DNA from: Treponema sp.
GTDB lineage: Bacteria > Spirochaetota > Spirochaetia > Treponematales > Breznakiellaceae
Assembly: GCA_031260245.1 (NCBI GenBank)
Contig: JAIRKH010000083.1
Location: 1 to 64,000, forward strand
DNA: 64,000 nt
Direction: 5' to 3'
The position numbers were made by a program, and so were the translations under genes. Positions 21,275 through 32,004 of the stretch are shown piece after piece. The notes under the pieces are model-generated. The model was not told the origin of the DNA. It did not search any database and saw nothing but the letters and a program-made list of their open reading frames with translations. Position 1 is the stretch's first letter, and each line of letters opens with the position of its first letter.

Positions 21275-22273
21275 ATGGTCATATCCGGAGAAAGAGCCTA
21301 CATTTACGCCAAGATTTGCGGGATTATCGGAAAATCCTTTGTGGGTAAGCGGGTTTCAGCGCTCGGCGGCATAAGTCGGCTTGCGGAGCTGGACCGGATT
21401 GTTTTTCCCAACGCGAACAGAGATTTGCCGGAACGCGAGTTGCTTCCTGATTTAGAGAGGCGCATCGCTGAAAAAACAGTGCGAGAAATCATCGGTATCA
21501 TTGAGTGTTTTAAAGAACCGCCAGAATTCCTTGCTCTACTTGTACGCGCTTATGAATACGCGGACATGAAAGTCGTCCTATCGGCGATGGCGGATAGGGA
21601 AACAAAGCCTCCGTCATGGACTGACATCGGCGAGTTCCGCACCGTCAGCTTTGAAGCTTATCCCAATACCGAAAAAATGTTAAAAGGAACGGAATTCGAA
21701 TTTTTGTTAAAGGAAGACATGACGGATATCATTTCTTTACAAACGAAGCTCGACCGTCGTTATTACGGCGCCGTATGGAACGCCTTGTCAAAATTGCCGA
21801 AAAGCGATAGAAAAGGCGTCGAAAAGATCATCGGAGACGAAATAAGTCTCCGCAATGCGGCGTGGGTATTGCGATTGAGAACCTATTATAACATGAAGCC
21901 TGAAAATATCAAAGACATGCTCATTTTTATAGAAGGGAAGAAGACTTTCACCGACGACGCTCTTGAATCGTTGAATTTCGCCTTAGATACACGGTCAGAA
22001 TGGACTAAGTGGAAATGGGCATCCTTTGTCAACGAGGAAAAAACAGGCAATTATTGGAAGATAGATCCCCGTTATTTCCAGAATCAAGCATCCGCTTTTC
22101 TCTATAAAAGCGCCTACCACAGCCTCAGGGCGAGACCATTCACTCTTGATTCGGTTTTTTGTTTCATACGACTCAAACAATCCGAAGAGGACATACTCAC
22201 CAGCATAGCGGAAGGTTTCGGTTTCAATATGACTGTCCGTGAATCCTTAAATTTATTGGGGGAGGCAATATGA
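21275..22273 (+). CDS. V-type ATP synthase subunit C
   Basis: AYIYAKICGIIGKSFVG..; AC39-type protein, start overlaps next ORF; operon with I, K, F. Confidence 0.75.
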   Translation: MVISGERAYIYAKICGIIGKSFVGKRVSALGGISRLAELDRIVFPNANRDLPERELLPDLERRIAEKTVREIIGIIECFKEPPEFLALLVRAYEYADMKVVLSAMADRETKPPSWTDIGEFRTVSFEAYPNTEKMLKGTEFEFLLKEDMTDIISLQTKLDRRYYGAVWNALSKLPKSDRKGVEKIIGDEISLRNAAWVLRLRTYYNMKPENIKDMLIFIEGKKTFTDDALESLNFALDTRSEWTKWKWASFVNEEKTGNYWKIDPRYFQNQASAFLYKSAYHSLRARPFTLDSVFCFIRLKQSEEDILTSIAEGFGFNMTVRESLNLLGEAI

Positions 22274-24291
22274 TTAGACCTCGGAAGATGAAACGTATCG
22301 AGCTTACGGTTCTTGAAAAAGATACGGATACGGTTATCGAATTCTTGGGCAGACACGGACTTATACAATTTTCCTCTGCTGAAGAAACGCCTCCGCCAGA
22401 GAATCGGTCTGAAACCAAATTCAGGTTCATAGAGGAGAAACTGGAACGCCTCAATGCTTCAGCTTTATATTTGGAACTCGAACTGCCGACCTATCCTTAC
22501 GAGACTACGCGCCTTCCCACGCCGGAAGACGAACAAGACGCGGACGATATTTGCGCGCGCGTCGCCCGTTTGAAGGAGCGAGAACATGAGAAAATCGGCG
22601 AAAAACAAAAAATGGAAGACGCGTTGAGCGAATCCAAAGCTTTTGCCAATCTCAATGCGCCTTTCTCCGAGTTGGACCAACTCTCCTACCTCACACTGCG
22701 GGTCGGGCGGCTTGACCCCCAATATGTTGACGCGGTGCGGAGAAACCTCATGGACAGGGCGGCGATCATACCTTTGGATGACGGACGGGTACTTGCCGCA
22801 GCTTCCCGCAAGGGACGTTTCGCTCTTGATTCCGAACTGAAGAAACAGGGTTTTTCGTCCATTACCATCCCGAAAGATTACAAGGGCATACCGGCGGACC
22901 TGCTCGCCGGACTTGAAGAGCGCCAAAAAAGCGTTAAATCCGAATTGCAAGAAATCGACATGGAAAAAAAGCGCCTACAGACCGTATACGGATTTCGATT
23001 GCTTTCCCTGGCCGCTTCTTATATGATGTATGATGTCACCAGAAAAATCAAAGCGAAACTGGTTTCCACGAAAAGCGTCTATTTCCTTTCTGGTTGGGCG
23101 CCTGCCGACAGCGCGGACAATCTGACAGCGGAACTTCTCCGTATTACAAACGGGCGAATCGGCGTACGCGCCCTTGACCCCAACGAGGTCGAATCCGTGA
23201 GAAACGGCGCGGAGAAAGTGCCAACGGCGTTGAGTCATGGAAAATTCGCCTCCAGTTTCGAGCCTTTGGTCTTCTCCTACGGCGCGCCCCTCTACGGTTC
23301 CATTGACCCGACTTTCTTTGTCGCCGTATTTTTTACGTTGCTTTTCGGCGTCATGTTCGGAGACGTGGGGCAGGGCGGCGTTTTGTTGCTTTTAGGGCTT
23401 CTCATTAAATGGAGAAAAATTAAGTTTCTTGACGGATTCAAGAATTTCGGCGGTCCCCTGGTTTATGTTGGACTCTTTTCTATGTTTATGGGATTTCTCT
23501 ACGGCGGGGTGTTTTCCAACGAGACGCTTCTGGAAGCGCCGACGCGGGCATTGACAGGTTTCCTAGCGGACACGGGCTTCGGACGTTTGCTTAATATTCA
23601 CGAAACAAGCAAGATTCTCCATCTCATGCCGGAAAAAGGCAGTATAGACAAGCTGTTTTATTTTTTCGGTTTTACGTTGTTTCTAGGGGTGATTCTGAAC
23701 TCAGCAGGGCTTGTTTTCAATATCGCTAATCAATTTTTCGCTAAGAATTACGAAAAAGCCCTGTTTTCAAAGACTGGATTAGCGGGCGCTTTATTTTTTT
23801 GGTGGGTCATTGGCATAGCAGTACGGATGCTTGCCCGCGGACGGCTCCATTGGTTCGATATTCCCTGCATTGTCGCGCCGTTGTTGTGCGTATTTTTCGG
23901 CCCCCTGATATGGCGGATCATTTCGGGTGAGAATCCCAAGGAGAAAGACGGACTTCTAGTGTTCATCATAGAAGGAGTCGTGGAGATTTTGGAGGCGCTT
24001 TCGAGTTATATTTCCAACAGTGTGAGTTTTCTCCGCGTGGGCGCTTTTGCTTTGTCGCATGCGGTTCTGTCGTTTATCACATTTACGATGGCGGAACTTG
24101 TAGGACGCGATTCTTTGTTTGGCTCTTTGTTTTCAGTAGCTATTGTCATTTTCGGTAACTTAATTATCATTGTACTTGAAGGCATGATAGTGGCGATTCA
24201 GGTTACGCGGTTGCAGTATTACGAATTCTTTAGCAAATTCTGGACCGAGTCTGGTGTGAGATTTACGCCGTTCAGGTTTCGGAAAGAATAA
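22270..24291 (+). CDS. V-type ATP synthase subunit I
   Basis: RKMKRIELTVLEKDTDTVIEFLGRHGLIQF...FFTLLFGVMFGDVGQGGVLLLLG...SYISNSVSFLRVGAFALSHAVLS. Confidence 0.93.
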   Translation: MIRPRKMKRIELTVLEKDTDTVIEFLGRHGLIQFSSAEETPPPENRSETKFRFIEEKLERLNASALYLELELPTYPYETTRLPTPEDEQDADDICARVARLKEREHEKIGEKQKMEDALSESKAFANLNAPFSELDQLSYLTLRVGRLDPQYVDAVRRNLMDRAAIIPLDDGRVLAAASRKGRFALDSELKKQGFSSITIPKDYKGIPADLLAGLEERQKSVKSELQEIDMEKKRLQTVYGFRLLSLAASYMMYDVTRKIKAKLVSTKSVYFLSGWAPADSADNLTAELLRITNGRIGVRALDPNEVESVRNGAEKVPTALSHGKFASSFEPLVFSYGAPLYGSIDPTFFVAVFFTLLFGVMFGDVGQGGVLLLLGLLIKWRKIKFLDGFKNFGGPLVYVGLFSMFMGFLYGGVFSNETLLEAPTRALTGFLADTGFGRLLNIHETSKILHLMPEKGSIDKLFYFFGFTLFLGVILNSAGLVFNIANQFFAKNYEKALFSKTGLAGALFFWWVIGIAVRMLARGRLHWFDIPCIVAPLLCVFFGPLIWRIISGENPKEKDGLLVFIIEGVVEILEALSSYISNSVSFLRVGAFALSHAVLSFITFTMAELVGRDSLFGSLFSVAIVIFGNLIIIVLEGMIVAIQVTRLQYYEFFSKFWTESGVRFTPFRFRKE

Positions 24292-24312
24292 AAATTATTA
24301 GAGGAGGATTTT

Positions 24313-24606
24313 ATGAAGAAAAAGATTGTTTTTATTGCATTTTTCCTATTTGCAACAGGCTTTATGTTTGCCCAAGAGGGGGAAAAGGCGGGAAGCGGTT
24401 CCGCTGTCAAGTACATAGCGGCCGCTCTCGCTGTGGGCGTTGCCTGCATAGGCGGCGGTTTGGCTGTAGGCCAAATCGGCGCCGCAGCTATGGGCGCAAT
24501 GAGCGAAAACGCCGAGCTTTCAGGCAAAGCTATGCCTTTTGTCGGGCTTGCCGAAGGCATCTGCCTCTGGGGCTTCCTTGTCGGATTGCTCATCCTGATT
24601 CTGTAA
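24313..24606 (+). CDS. V-type ATP synthase subunit K (c-ring proteolipid)
   Basis: VKYIAAALAVGVACIGGGLAVGQIGAAAMGAMSENAELSGKAMPFVGLAEGICLWGFLVGLLIL. Confidence 0.95.
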   Translation: MKKKIVFIAFFLFATGFMFAQEGEKAGSGSAVKYIAAALAVGVACIGGGLAVGQIGAAAMGAMSENAELSGKAMPFVGLAEGICLWGFLVGLLILIL

Positions 24607-24684
24607 GGAGGACTTGGGTTTATTGGGGCTTGGGAGCCTTTGTTGAGAAGGATTTACTCCCAAATCCTTTACTCTCAATAAATA

Positions 24685-25023
24685 GTGGACTACTTTTTTA
24701 TCGGGGACTCCGAGTTAGTAACGGCGTTCCGTTTTGTAGGCATCGACGGCTTATCTGTGGATAACGCAGATTTGGCGCGTCAATCTTTTCGCCGAATCAC
24801 CGAAGGCTTTGACGAAGTCAGTAATACGTCCATTCCCGCTGAAGGTAGCCGCATCCTCATTATGACGCAGGAAATCGCCGACTGGCTGGGGGACCTGTTG
24901 TTGCAGTGGCAGTTGTCCGGACAGTATCCTCTTGTAGTGGAAATCCCCGGTATGATGGGTAAAATTCCAGACAGAAAAACGCTCGTGGACTCCATCAGGG
25001 AAGCCATCGGCGTCCATGTATAA
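24685..25023 (+). CDS. V-type ATP synthase subunit F, GTG start
   Basis: YFFIGDSELVTAFRFVGIDGL...ILIMTQEIADWLGDLL...YPLVVEIPGM. Confidence 0.88.
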   Translation: MDYFFIGDSELVTAFRFVGIDGLSVDNADLARQSFRRITEGFDEVSNTSIPAEGSRILIMTQEIADWLGDLLLQWQLSGQYPLVVEIPGMMGKIPDRKTLVDSIREAIGVHV

Positions 25024-25091
25024 ATCCTCAAATTACAGCTTTTACGGAAGTTTTCGGCTGGATTTCACCCCTGCCTGCCGCGTATACAGGG

Positions 25092-25928
25092 TCAGAAGGA
25101 ATCATAGCGGACGCCCGGTTCCAGAGTTTTGCCTTTGAGCGCCGCAAGTTGACCTACTGTTAAAAGCCAATACCCGTTTGAACGGAGCGCGTCTATTATG
25201 TCGGCAAGTACAGGCAGGGAGCGATTACCAGAGGTATTCGGTTCATGCAGGTTGATGACGCCCCCATCAGACGCGCCGTTAATGACGCTGACCATGCATT
25301 GATCAGCGGTACGGGACGCGTCCCAGTCGTTGCTCCACACATTAGCCCCGATGAGAGGCATACCTAGCGTTTTGCAAACGTCCACGAGGTTCGCTCCATA
25401 GTCGACGTTGGGAGCGCGGAATAAGAATGGAGCCTTACCGGCGATATTCTTTATTGCTGTAGACGCGGCATCCAGCTTTGTCCGAATCGTCCGCGCGTCT
25501 ATACCTTCCGAAGAGCCGCCTGCCCGCGCGCCGAGTCCCGCTCCATCGTCGGAATGATTTCCGACTTCGTGTCCCGCGTCAAGAATCGCTCGAACCGCGT
25601 CAGGATAGGCGCGGACATTCTGCCCTATCAGAAAAAAGGTCGCCTCTACCCGCTTTTCCGCCAAAATGTCAAGCACGTCTTGAGTTCGCGTCCCTTTTGC
25701 ACGCTCATTACCCGCAGGACCATCGTCAAAACTTATGGCGATATACTTCGTAGGCTTCTCGATGTATCCAAGCGTTTCCCAGTTCTCATCAATTTCTCTC
25801 AAAATATCGTCAGGGTTATAAGAATAGAAAAGCAAATCCGCGTCAACGCGGGCGTCTATCCTTGGGATGGAACCACAGCCGCTCAACGCAAGAGGCACAA
25901 GCATTACCTCCAATAACATCTTCTTCAT
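25092..25928 (-). CDS. Polysaccharide deacetylase (NodB-like) lipoprotein
   Basis: Lipobox LALSGCGS; AISFDDGPAGNERAKGTRTQDVLDIL..ATFFLIGQNVRAYPDAVRAILDAGHEVGNHS..LFRAPN; second metal His apparently missing (NHSDDG). Confidence 0.88.
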   Translation of the reverse strand: MKKMLLEVMLVPLALSGCGSIPRIDARVDADLLFYSYNPDDILREIDENWETLGYIEKPTKYIAISFDDGPAGNERAKGTRTQDVLDILAEKRVEATFFLIGQNVRAYPDAVRAILDAGHEVGNHSDDGAGLGARAGGSSEGIDARTIRTKLDAASTAIKNIAGKAPFLFRAPNVDYGANLVDVCKTLGMPLIGANVWSNDWDASRTADQCMVSVINGASDGGVINLHEPNTSGNRSLPVLADIIDALRSNGYWLLTVGQLAALKGKTLEPGVRYDSF

Positions 25929-25991
25929 GTTTCCTCCAGAGCCGCAGGCGCGAAGGATATTTTAGCCCCTACCGCCGCCCCACGTCGCAGT

Positions 25992-26073
25992 TGCGAAAGA
26001 GGGGACTTGAACCCCTACGCCTTGCGGCGCTAGAACCTAAATCTAGCGTGTCTGCCAATTTCACCACTTTCGC
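25992..26073 (-). tRNA. tRNA-Leu (anticodon TAG)
   Basis: Reverse strand gcgaaagtggtgaaattggcagacacgctagattTAGgttctagcgccgcaaggcgtaggggttcaagtcccctctttcgc+A; class II variable arm. Confidence 0.93.
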
Positions 26074-26212
26074 ATATCTTATAGCATAACAAGCCGCCTG
26101 TTTTTTGTCAAGCCTTGCGTTTTAAGCTTTTTGACAAATTCCTCTGCTTATTCTAAATATTCCTGAAAAATTCAGGGACGCATGGCGTTTCGCGCGCTTA
26201 TATCCGACGACT

Positions 26213-27310
26213 TCATTGAGGCAAAACGACGGAGTGAATTTTCACCTCTTTTCTCGCGGAGGCGTCTGTGACCATTTGTTCGGTGATTCTGCCCTGAGGC
26301 CGCGGGTGAGGAGGAGCGTCTCCGATGAGGATGATGAAACGGGATTCGGCTTCCCATGGGAAGCCGAGAGCTGTGTGGAGGGCTTCATGCACGGCTTCAG
26401 GAATGTCTCCGCCCCCGCCTGTGGTTATTTTGTTAAGTTCCCTCTGGAGGAAGGCGACGTCTTTGGTGAAGGGAATGGTTTTGGTGAGGTATTCCGCCCT
26501 GTAATCCTTGTAAAGCACGAAGCCCACGCGAGAGTCCCGTATTTTCACTTTTGAGAGCATATCCGCAAGATACCTACGGACTGCGGCCACATCGTTTTTC
26601 ATGCTTGCCGTGGTATCGAGACAGATGACGAGATCCAAGGGTTGTTCCTCTCCTTGTAGAATTTCTTCGATGATTTCAACGATGTCCTCAGGTCCTTTTG
26701 ATAGGCGCGCTTCCCCATTTGTACGGTCGCTTATGTCGGAAAAAGACTGTAGCGTGTCCGCCCTGTAGTTGCCGTCAGGCGGTCCTGGTAAGGGATTCTG
26801 GACGACGGACAGAATGTAGGGGTTGTCTTGAAACGCGCCTGAATAGTCCGCGTAGGGCAGGGCAAAAGCGCGCAGATTGAAATAGGAGCCGTCTTTCACG
26901 TATATCTCGCCATGCCTCCCGGTCTCATAGCCGAAGTCCAAAATATATGGGATGTAGATGTGAAAAGCCATGCCGAATTGCATATCCGTCTCCGGCGTTG
27001 AATCGAGAAGGTACTTATTCGGAGGCGGAAGTTCTTCGCCGTTCAACATACGAATCTCATTGCCATTGATTTCATTCCACGCGGACACGCGATAGGCGTA
27101 GTTTGCCTCCAAAAATTGGGCGTCCTTGGTGGACTCCGTTACGAGAATCGAAGAAATATCCGGTTTCTTGCGGATAAAAAGGTGAAATCCACCATCAATC
27201 CGCTGTTCTATCCGCAAATCGTCCTGAACGATGCCCAAGTCCTGCGCGTATATCAGTCCTGTCAATAAAAACGCCGCCGTCATTGCTATAGAACAGGATT
27301 TATTCGCCAT
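26213..27310 (-). CDS. Secreted von Willebrand factor A domain protein
   Basis: LDLVICLDTTASMKNDVAAVRRYLADMLSKVKIRDSRVGFVLYKDY (MIDAS-like DTTAS). Confidence 0.82.
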   Translation of the reverse strand: MANKSCSIAMTAAFLLTGLIYAQDLGIVQDDLRIEQRIDGGFHLFIRKKPDISSILVTESTKDAQFLEANYAYRVSAWNEINGNEIRMLNGEELPPPNKYLLDSTPETDMQFGMAFHIYIPYILDFGYETGRHGEIYVKDGSYFNLRAFALPYADYSGAFQDNPYILSVVQNPLPGPPDGNYRADTLQSFSDISDRTNGEARLSKGPEDIVEIIEEILQGEEQPLDLVICLDTTASMKNDVAAVRRYLADMLSKVKIRDSRVGFVLYKDYRAEYLTKTIPFTKDVAFLQRELNKITTGGGGDIPEAVHEALHTALGFPWEAESRFIILIGDAPPHPRPQGRITEQMVTDASARKEVKIHSVVLPQ

Positions 27311-27953
27311 TGGGTTCTTCCTGTTCGTCGATTAATTTCATTGATTGAAATTGTTCCCGTACGCTTTTCATAGCGTTTAACTCGCGCGTGATGATTTTCC
27401 CATAGTTCAACTCCTCGCGCTCTATTCTGCCGGATTCATCTTGCCAAAATTGGACGCGCTCCAAGTTCACAAATCGGAATCTTCGCGCGGACGCTTTCTT
27501 CGCCCATTCCTTCGCGTCATTCCAATAGGAAAGCGCTGTTCGGTAGCAGGCTTCGGCGGCGTCAAGGCTTTCAAGGTTCTGCCTCTTCCATGGGGCGTTG
27601 TAAAAGTACGCTTTTCGCTTGTTCCATTTGTTGCCCAGAAACAGATACTGCTCTATCATCTTGAGGTTCAGATGCATCATAAAAAGGTTCTTGTACTTCT
27701 CCCACTGATCGGTATTCTCTATCAAGGCGAGGGCGAAGAGAGGATTGGCGAAATCAGCCTTGAGCGCCTTTTCCAGATAATAGATGTTTTCCATCGTGTC
27801 ATCCGGGTACTGGATATAATGAAGATGATAAAGCCTGTAAAACTGTTCTTTATATTCCACGATGTAGGCGTAAGAACGAAGGATGTTTCCCCCAAAGAAC
27901 AATATGAATAACAGCGTCAATACAACGACGCTCGTTTTTCTGTTAAGAATCAT
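27300..27953 (-). CDS. Hypothetical membrane-anchored protein
   Basis: N-terminal TM segment; overlaps the vWA gene start. Confidence 0.65.
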   Translation of the reverse strand: MILNRKTSVVVLTLLFILFFGGNILRSYAYIVEYKEQFYRLYHLHYIQYPDDTMENIYYLEKALKADFANPLFALALIENTDQWEKYKNLFMMHLNLKMIEQYLFLGNKWNKRKAYFYNAPWKRQNLESLDAAEACYRTALSYWNDAKEWAKKASARRFRFVNLERVQFWQDESGRIEREELNYGKIITRELNAMKSVREQFQSMKLIDEQEEPNGE

Positions 27954-28072
27954 TTCTTGCTTCCTTATGATGATTTTATTTAATTTTACCGTGATTTGAG
28001 AAAAAAATCAATAATCTTGAGAACTTTTCACTACTCTTGACATTTTTTTACTGTATATTCTATCATAACGAT

Positions 28073-28354
28073 ATGATGAATTCTTCCCTTGACGCCGTTG
28101 ACAAAACCGCTTATAAAGGCTGGCGGGATGAAAAATACGATGAAGTCTTTGAACAGGAGCTTCGCGGGCTTGAGCGCCGTAGAGCGAATACGGGCTGTAC
28201 CATTGAGGACATAGAAGGTTTACTTGAGAGCCTCTATCGGTTAGATGGGGACAACTGGCTTGGGCGCGGCGAGGTTCAGGATATTGCGACATCCGCGACC
28301 ATCGCGGCTCACGAGCGCTTTATCGCCGAATGGAAAACCGAGCTTCGCTCATAG
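28073..28354 (+). CDS. Hypothetical protein
   Basis: MMNSSLDAVDKTAYKGWRDEKYDEVFEQELRGLERRR... Confidence 0.6.
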   Translation: MMNSSLDAVDKTAYKGWRDEKYDEVFEQELRGLERRRANTGCTIEDIEGLLESLYRLDGDNWLGRGEVQDIATSATIAAHERFIAEWKTELRS

Positions 28355-28419
28355 AGATAACACCGCGATGAAGTTTGTTTATCAATCCGCCTATTGTTTT
28401 TTCTTCCATATGAGTTCAC

Positions 28420-28881
28420 TCACTCCCATTTTCTCCTGAATTCCCGTTCTATCTCGCGGCTCACGTCCCGCTCGCGGATATCAGCGCGTTTATCCACGAC
28501 TTTTTTCCCCTTGCAAAGACCAAGCTCTACTTTCACCCGCCCATTCTTAAAGTAAAAAGACAAAGGAATCAAGGTGTAACCTTTTTCTTCAACCTTACGA
28601 TGTATGCGTTTTATCTCGTCGCGATGGAGAAGCAAACGTTTTTTTCGTTTCGGGTCGTGGTTGAAAATAGAAGAGAACGGGTTTTCCGCCACAATCAAGG
28701 AGTGAAGCCATACTTCACGGTCCGCAACTTCCGCCCAACTATCGGGAAAGGAGATTCTACCGTCTCGGAAAGATTTAACCTCTGTCCCCAACAACTCGAC
28801 GCCAGCCTCGTAACGCTCATCAACTGCATAATCGTACCGCGCCTTGCGATTCACCGCGATAATCTTTATACTATCCGCCAT
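28420..28881 (-). CDS. smpB: SsrA-binding protein SmpB
   Basis: VNRKARYDYAVDERYEAGVELLGTEVKSFRDGRISFPDSWAEV...GRVKVELGLCKGKKVVDKRADIRERD. Confidence 0.96.
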   Translation of the reverse strand: MADSIKIIAVNRKARYDYAVDERYEAGVELLGTEVKSFRDGRISFPDSWAEVADREVWLHSLIVAENPFSSIFNHDPKRKKRLLLHRDEIKRIHRKVEEKGYTLIPLSFYFKNGRVKVELGLCKGKKVVDKRADIRERDVSREIEREFRRKWE

Positions 28882-29214
28882 TTCTCTCCTTTCCGAATAA
28901 TGAAGGTAGCATACATTTAATAGCTACTTCATTGCTTGATTCAACGTCCTTGAAGGTTGTTGAAAAGCGCGTTTTGACTTCCGCCGAAGATGAGGCTTTC
29001 ATGATTTATATAATAATTTAGTTGCCCATAGTAGTCAAGTCGTCTTATAATATTTTCAGCCGTTCATTACGCCATACTTGCGCTTGTCACGCGTAAGAAG
29101 ACGCCTATGCGAACCAGATAACAGTCGAGCCGCTCTTGTCTTGAAATCGTTGTCAAAGTTTTGGGCGTTCTTAACGTCCATGTAGACGTTTTCGAGCGCC
29201 AGACCTAACAGGCG

Positions 29215-29255
29215 GTGTCAGACACTTTTCGGGAGACGCTTTCGGTGTCAGACAC
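29215..29255. repeat. Palindrome doublet GTGTCAGACAC (29215-29225, 29245-29255)
   Basis: Two perfect copies with 30-bp periodicity, intergenic. Confidence 0.9.
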
Positions 29256-29534
29256 CGCCCTCAAACAACGACACTTGTTCCCTGTCTGGAATCGAGACGT
29301 TCCGCTTATGAGCGCCGTAACTCAAATCCTTTGAAAAAGTATTACTCGCCGTATAAAAAATTGTTTACGCGCTCCGCGGCAGGTCAGTTCATATAATAGA
29401 ACAGTCGCCAGTATCATATAAAAAACGCTGAACATTAACTCGAAACAGCGCGTATTTATAGCGTCGCGGGGAAGCGGAGAAAAGCCGATCGATTCGTCGG
29501 AGCTTGAGCGGCGGTTGACAAAAAGGTTTACCAA

Positions 29535-31220
29535 TTGTATGATTTGATGGAAATGAGAAGCGATATTGTAAAGAAAGGCGTTGCGCGCGCGCCGCAGAGG
29601 GCTCTGTTCAAAGCGCTTGGGTTCTTGGACGAGGAGCTAGATAAGCCCCTCATTGGCGTCGCTGTTGCGGAAAGCGAAATAGTACCTGGACACGCGCATT
29701 TGGGGATAATCGCCAGAGCGGTTGCGGACGGGGTGAGAAGCGCAGGCGGTACGCCGATACGGTTTCCGATCATCGGCGTATGCGACGGTATCGCCATGGG
29801 ACACGACGGTATGCGCTACTCGCTCGTTACGCGAGAATTGATAGCGGATTCAATCGAATGTATGGCTATGGCGCATGGATTTGACGCGCTCGTGTGTATC
29901 CCGAATTGCGACAAGGTTGTACCGGGTATGTTGATGGGAACGGCGCGGGTGAATCTGCCGACGGTCTTTGTTTCAGGCGGACCCATGCTCGCGGGACGAA
30001 GGAACGGTAAACCCCTCACTTTGAGCTCCATGTTCGAGGCGGTCGGCGCTGTTTCCGCGGGTAAGATGAGCGAGACGGAACTCGCCGAGTTGGAGGAAGC
30101 GGCCTGCCCCGGTTGCGGCTCGTGCGCGGGAATGTTTACCGCGAACTCGATGAACTGCGTTACCGAAGCGCTCGGCATGGCGCTACCGGGCAACGGCACG
30201 ATTCCCGCGATCATGGCGGAACGAATCCGCTTCGCCAAACGGACTGGGATGCTCATCCTCGATGTTTTGCGAAAAGACGTCCGCCCGCGAGACGTCTTGA
30301 CCGAAAAGGCGTTCTTGAACGCGCTTGCCTTGGATATGGCGCTCGGCTGTTCGACAAACACCGCTCTACACTTACCCGCAATCGCCCACGCCGCGGGCGC
30401 GCGGTTTGCGAATTTTTCGGCGCTGGTCAACTGCGTCAGCGCGGAGACGCCGAACTTGTGCCGACTCGCTCCCGCCGGCCAAGCCGTTATCGAGGATCTT
30501 CACGCGGCCGGGGGCGTTTCGGCGGTTTTGGCGGAACTGGCGAAGAAAAACCTGATAGACCCATCCGCGCCCACGATTTATGGCTCCCTGGCGGATGGCT
30601 TGAAAGGCGCGGTCAACCGCAACGCGCGCGTCATCCGTCCGATTGACGAGCCGTTTTCGGCGACTGGAGGACTTGCGGCGCTCGCCGGCAATATAGCGCC
30701 GGACGGATGCGTAGTTAAGCAGAGCGCGGTTGCGCCGTCGATGCTCAAACACGAAGGACCCGCGCGGATATTCGACTCCGAAGAGGCGGCGTTTGAAAAC
30801 ATTATGGAGGGGAAAATCAAAGCAAAGGATGTGATAGTAATCCGTTACGAGGGACCGTGCGGGGGACCTGGTATGAAGGAGATGCTTGGACCAACCGCCG
30901 CGCTCGCGGGTATGGGACTTGACGACAAGGTAGCCCTTGTTACGGACGGACGTTTTTCAGGAGCGACTCGCGGCGCGGCTATCGGACACGTCTCGCCGGA
31001 AGCGGCTCGCGGCGGCGCTATCGGTTTGCTCAAGGATGGAGATGTTATCGCAATAGACGTCGTGAACCGTTCTATCAACGTCAGGCTGTCCGCCGAGGAG
31101 CTGGCGGAACGCAAATCAAAATGGACTCCTCCTTCGCCTAAAAACGTAGACCCCCAATCATACCTCTACCGTTACGCGCAACAGGTGAGTTCCGCCTCCA
31201 CAGGCGCGGTATTCGAATGA
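29535..31220 (+). CDS. ilvD: Dihydroxy-acid dehydratase
   Basis: [23 protein letters not shown]...[32 protein letters not shown]...[32 protein letters not shown]...[14 protein letters not shown]. Confidence 0.97.
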   Translation: MYDLMEMRSDIVKKGVARAPQRALFKALGFLDEELDKPLIGVAVAESEIVPGHAHLGIIARAVADGVRSAGGTPIRFPIIGVCDGIAMGHDGMRYSLVTRELIADSIECMAMAHGFDALVCIPNCDKVVPGMLMGTARVNLPTVFVSGGPMLAGRRNGKPLTLSSMFEAVGAVSAGKMSETELAELEEAACPGCGSCAGMFTANSMNCVTEALGMALPGNGTIPAIMAERIRFAKRTGMLILDVLRKDVRPRDVLTEKAFLNALALDMALGCSTNTALHLPAIAHAAGARFANFSALVNCVSAETPNLCRLAPAGQAVIEDLHAAGGVSAVLAELAKKNLIDPSAPTIYGSLADGLKGAVNRNARVIRPIDEPFSATGGLAALAGNIAPDGCVVKQSAVAPSMLKHEGPARIFDSEEAAFENIMEGKIKAKDVIVIRYEGPCGGPGMKEMLGPTAALAGMGLDDKVALVTDGRFSGATRGAAIGHVSPEAARGGAIGLLKDGDVIAIDVVNRSINVRLSAEELAERKSKWTPPSPKNVDPQSYLYRYAQQVSSASTGAVFE

Positions 31221-31305
31221 GCGCGTCCTGTTTCATAAAATGCGTCAGGACGTTTCGCCAGGCTATTGCAGAACAACGCAAATTGCGCTATTATAATGAA
31301 ACAAG

Positions 31306-32004
31306 ATGAAACCGAAAGAATTTATTTTTTTGACGCTTTTAGTTTTACCGTCATGGGGCTTTGCCGATGGTGATAATTTTTCAAGGGGCGAGGAATTGTT
31401 TCTGCAAGACAAGCCTACCGAATCCCTAGCTTATCTTCAAGCCGCGGCCGCTTCGCCGGACGCGCCGCCCCAAACGTTTCTCTATTTGGGCATTGTCTAT
31501 ACTCAACTTGGACGGGCAAGCGAGGCGGTTTCCGTTTACCGCAAGATTCTTCCATCCGCAGGTCAATATACGGCTCTCGTCGCGTTCAATCTGGGAAATC
31601 TGTATTATGCGCGAAACGACCTTGAGACCGCGGAAGATTACTACAACCAATCCATAGACGCGGACACTTCGTTCGCCTCGGCCTATTTGAACCGCGCAAA
31701 CACAAGACTCCGTAAGGGCGAAACTACCTTTGCCATAGCGGATTATTGGCAGTATCTGTCTCTGAAAGGCGATTCCGAAAAAAGACCGCAGATAGAGCAA
31801 GTCTTGAAGGTTTTGCAGAAAGAAGAAGATGAGCGTAACGTAAAAGCGGCGGCCGAGACGAGGCGTAGGGCGGACATAGAGGCGATGAACGCGGCGAATG
31901 AAGAGATGGAAAAACAGCGCGCCATGGAGACCCTCCCTGCTGTCCAAGCGGCTATGCGGATAATGGATGATATGACCGCTCTTATTAAAGGAGCTGATCA
32001 ATGA
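31306..32004 (+). CDS. TPR-repeat secreted protein
   Basis: Signal peptide then tetratricopeptide-like repeats. Confidence 0.75.
   Translation: MKPKEFIFLTLLVLPSWGFADGDNFSRGEELFLQDKPTESLAYLQAAAASPDAPPQTFLYLGIVYTQLGRASEAVSVYRKILPSAGQYTALVAFNLGNLYYARNDLETAEDYYNQSIDADTSFASAYLNRANTRLRKGETTFAIADYWQYLSLKGDSEKRPQIEQVLKVLQKEEDERNVKAAAETRRRADIEAMNAANEEMEKQRAMETLPAVQAAMRIMDDMTALIKGADQ

Noticed and set aside
28882-29534. tmRNA (ssrA) near smpB
   Set aside because: No convincing tRNA-like ends or tag-peptide ORF recognised in the adjacent intergenic sequence.
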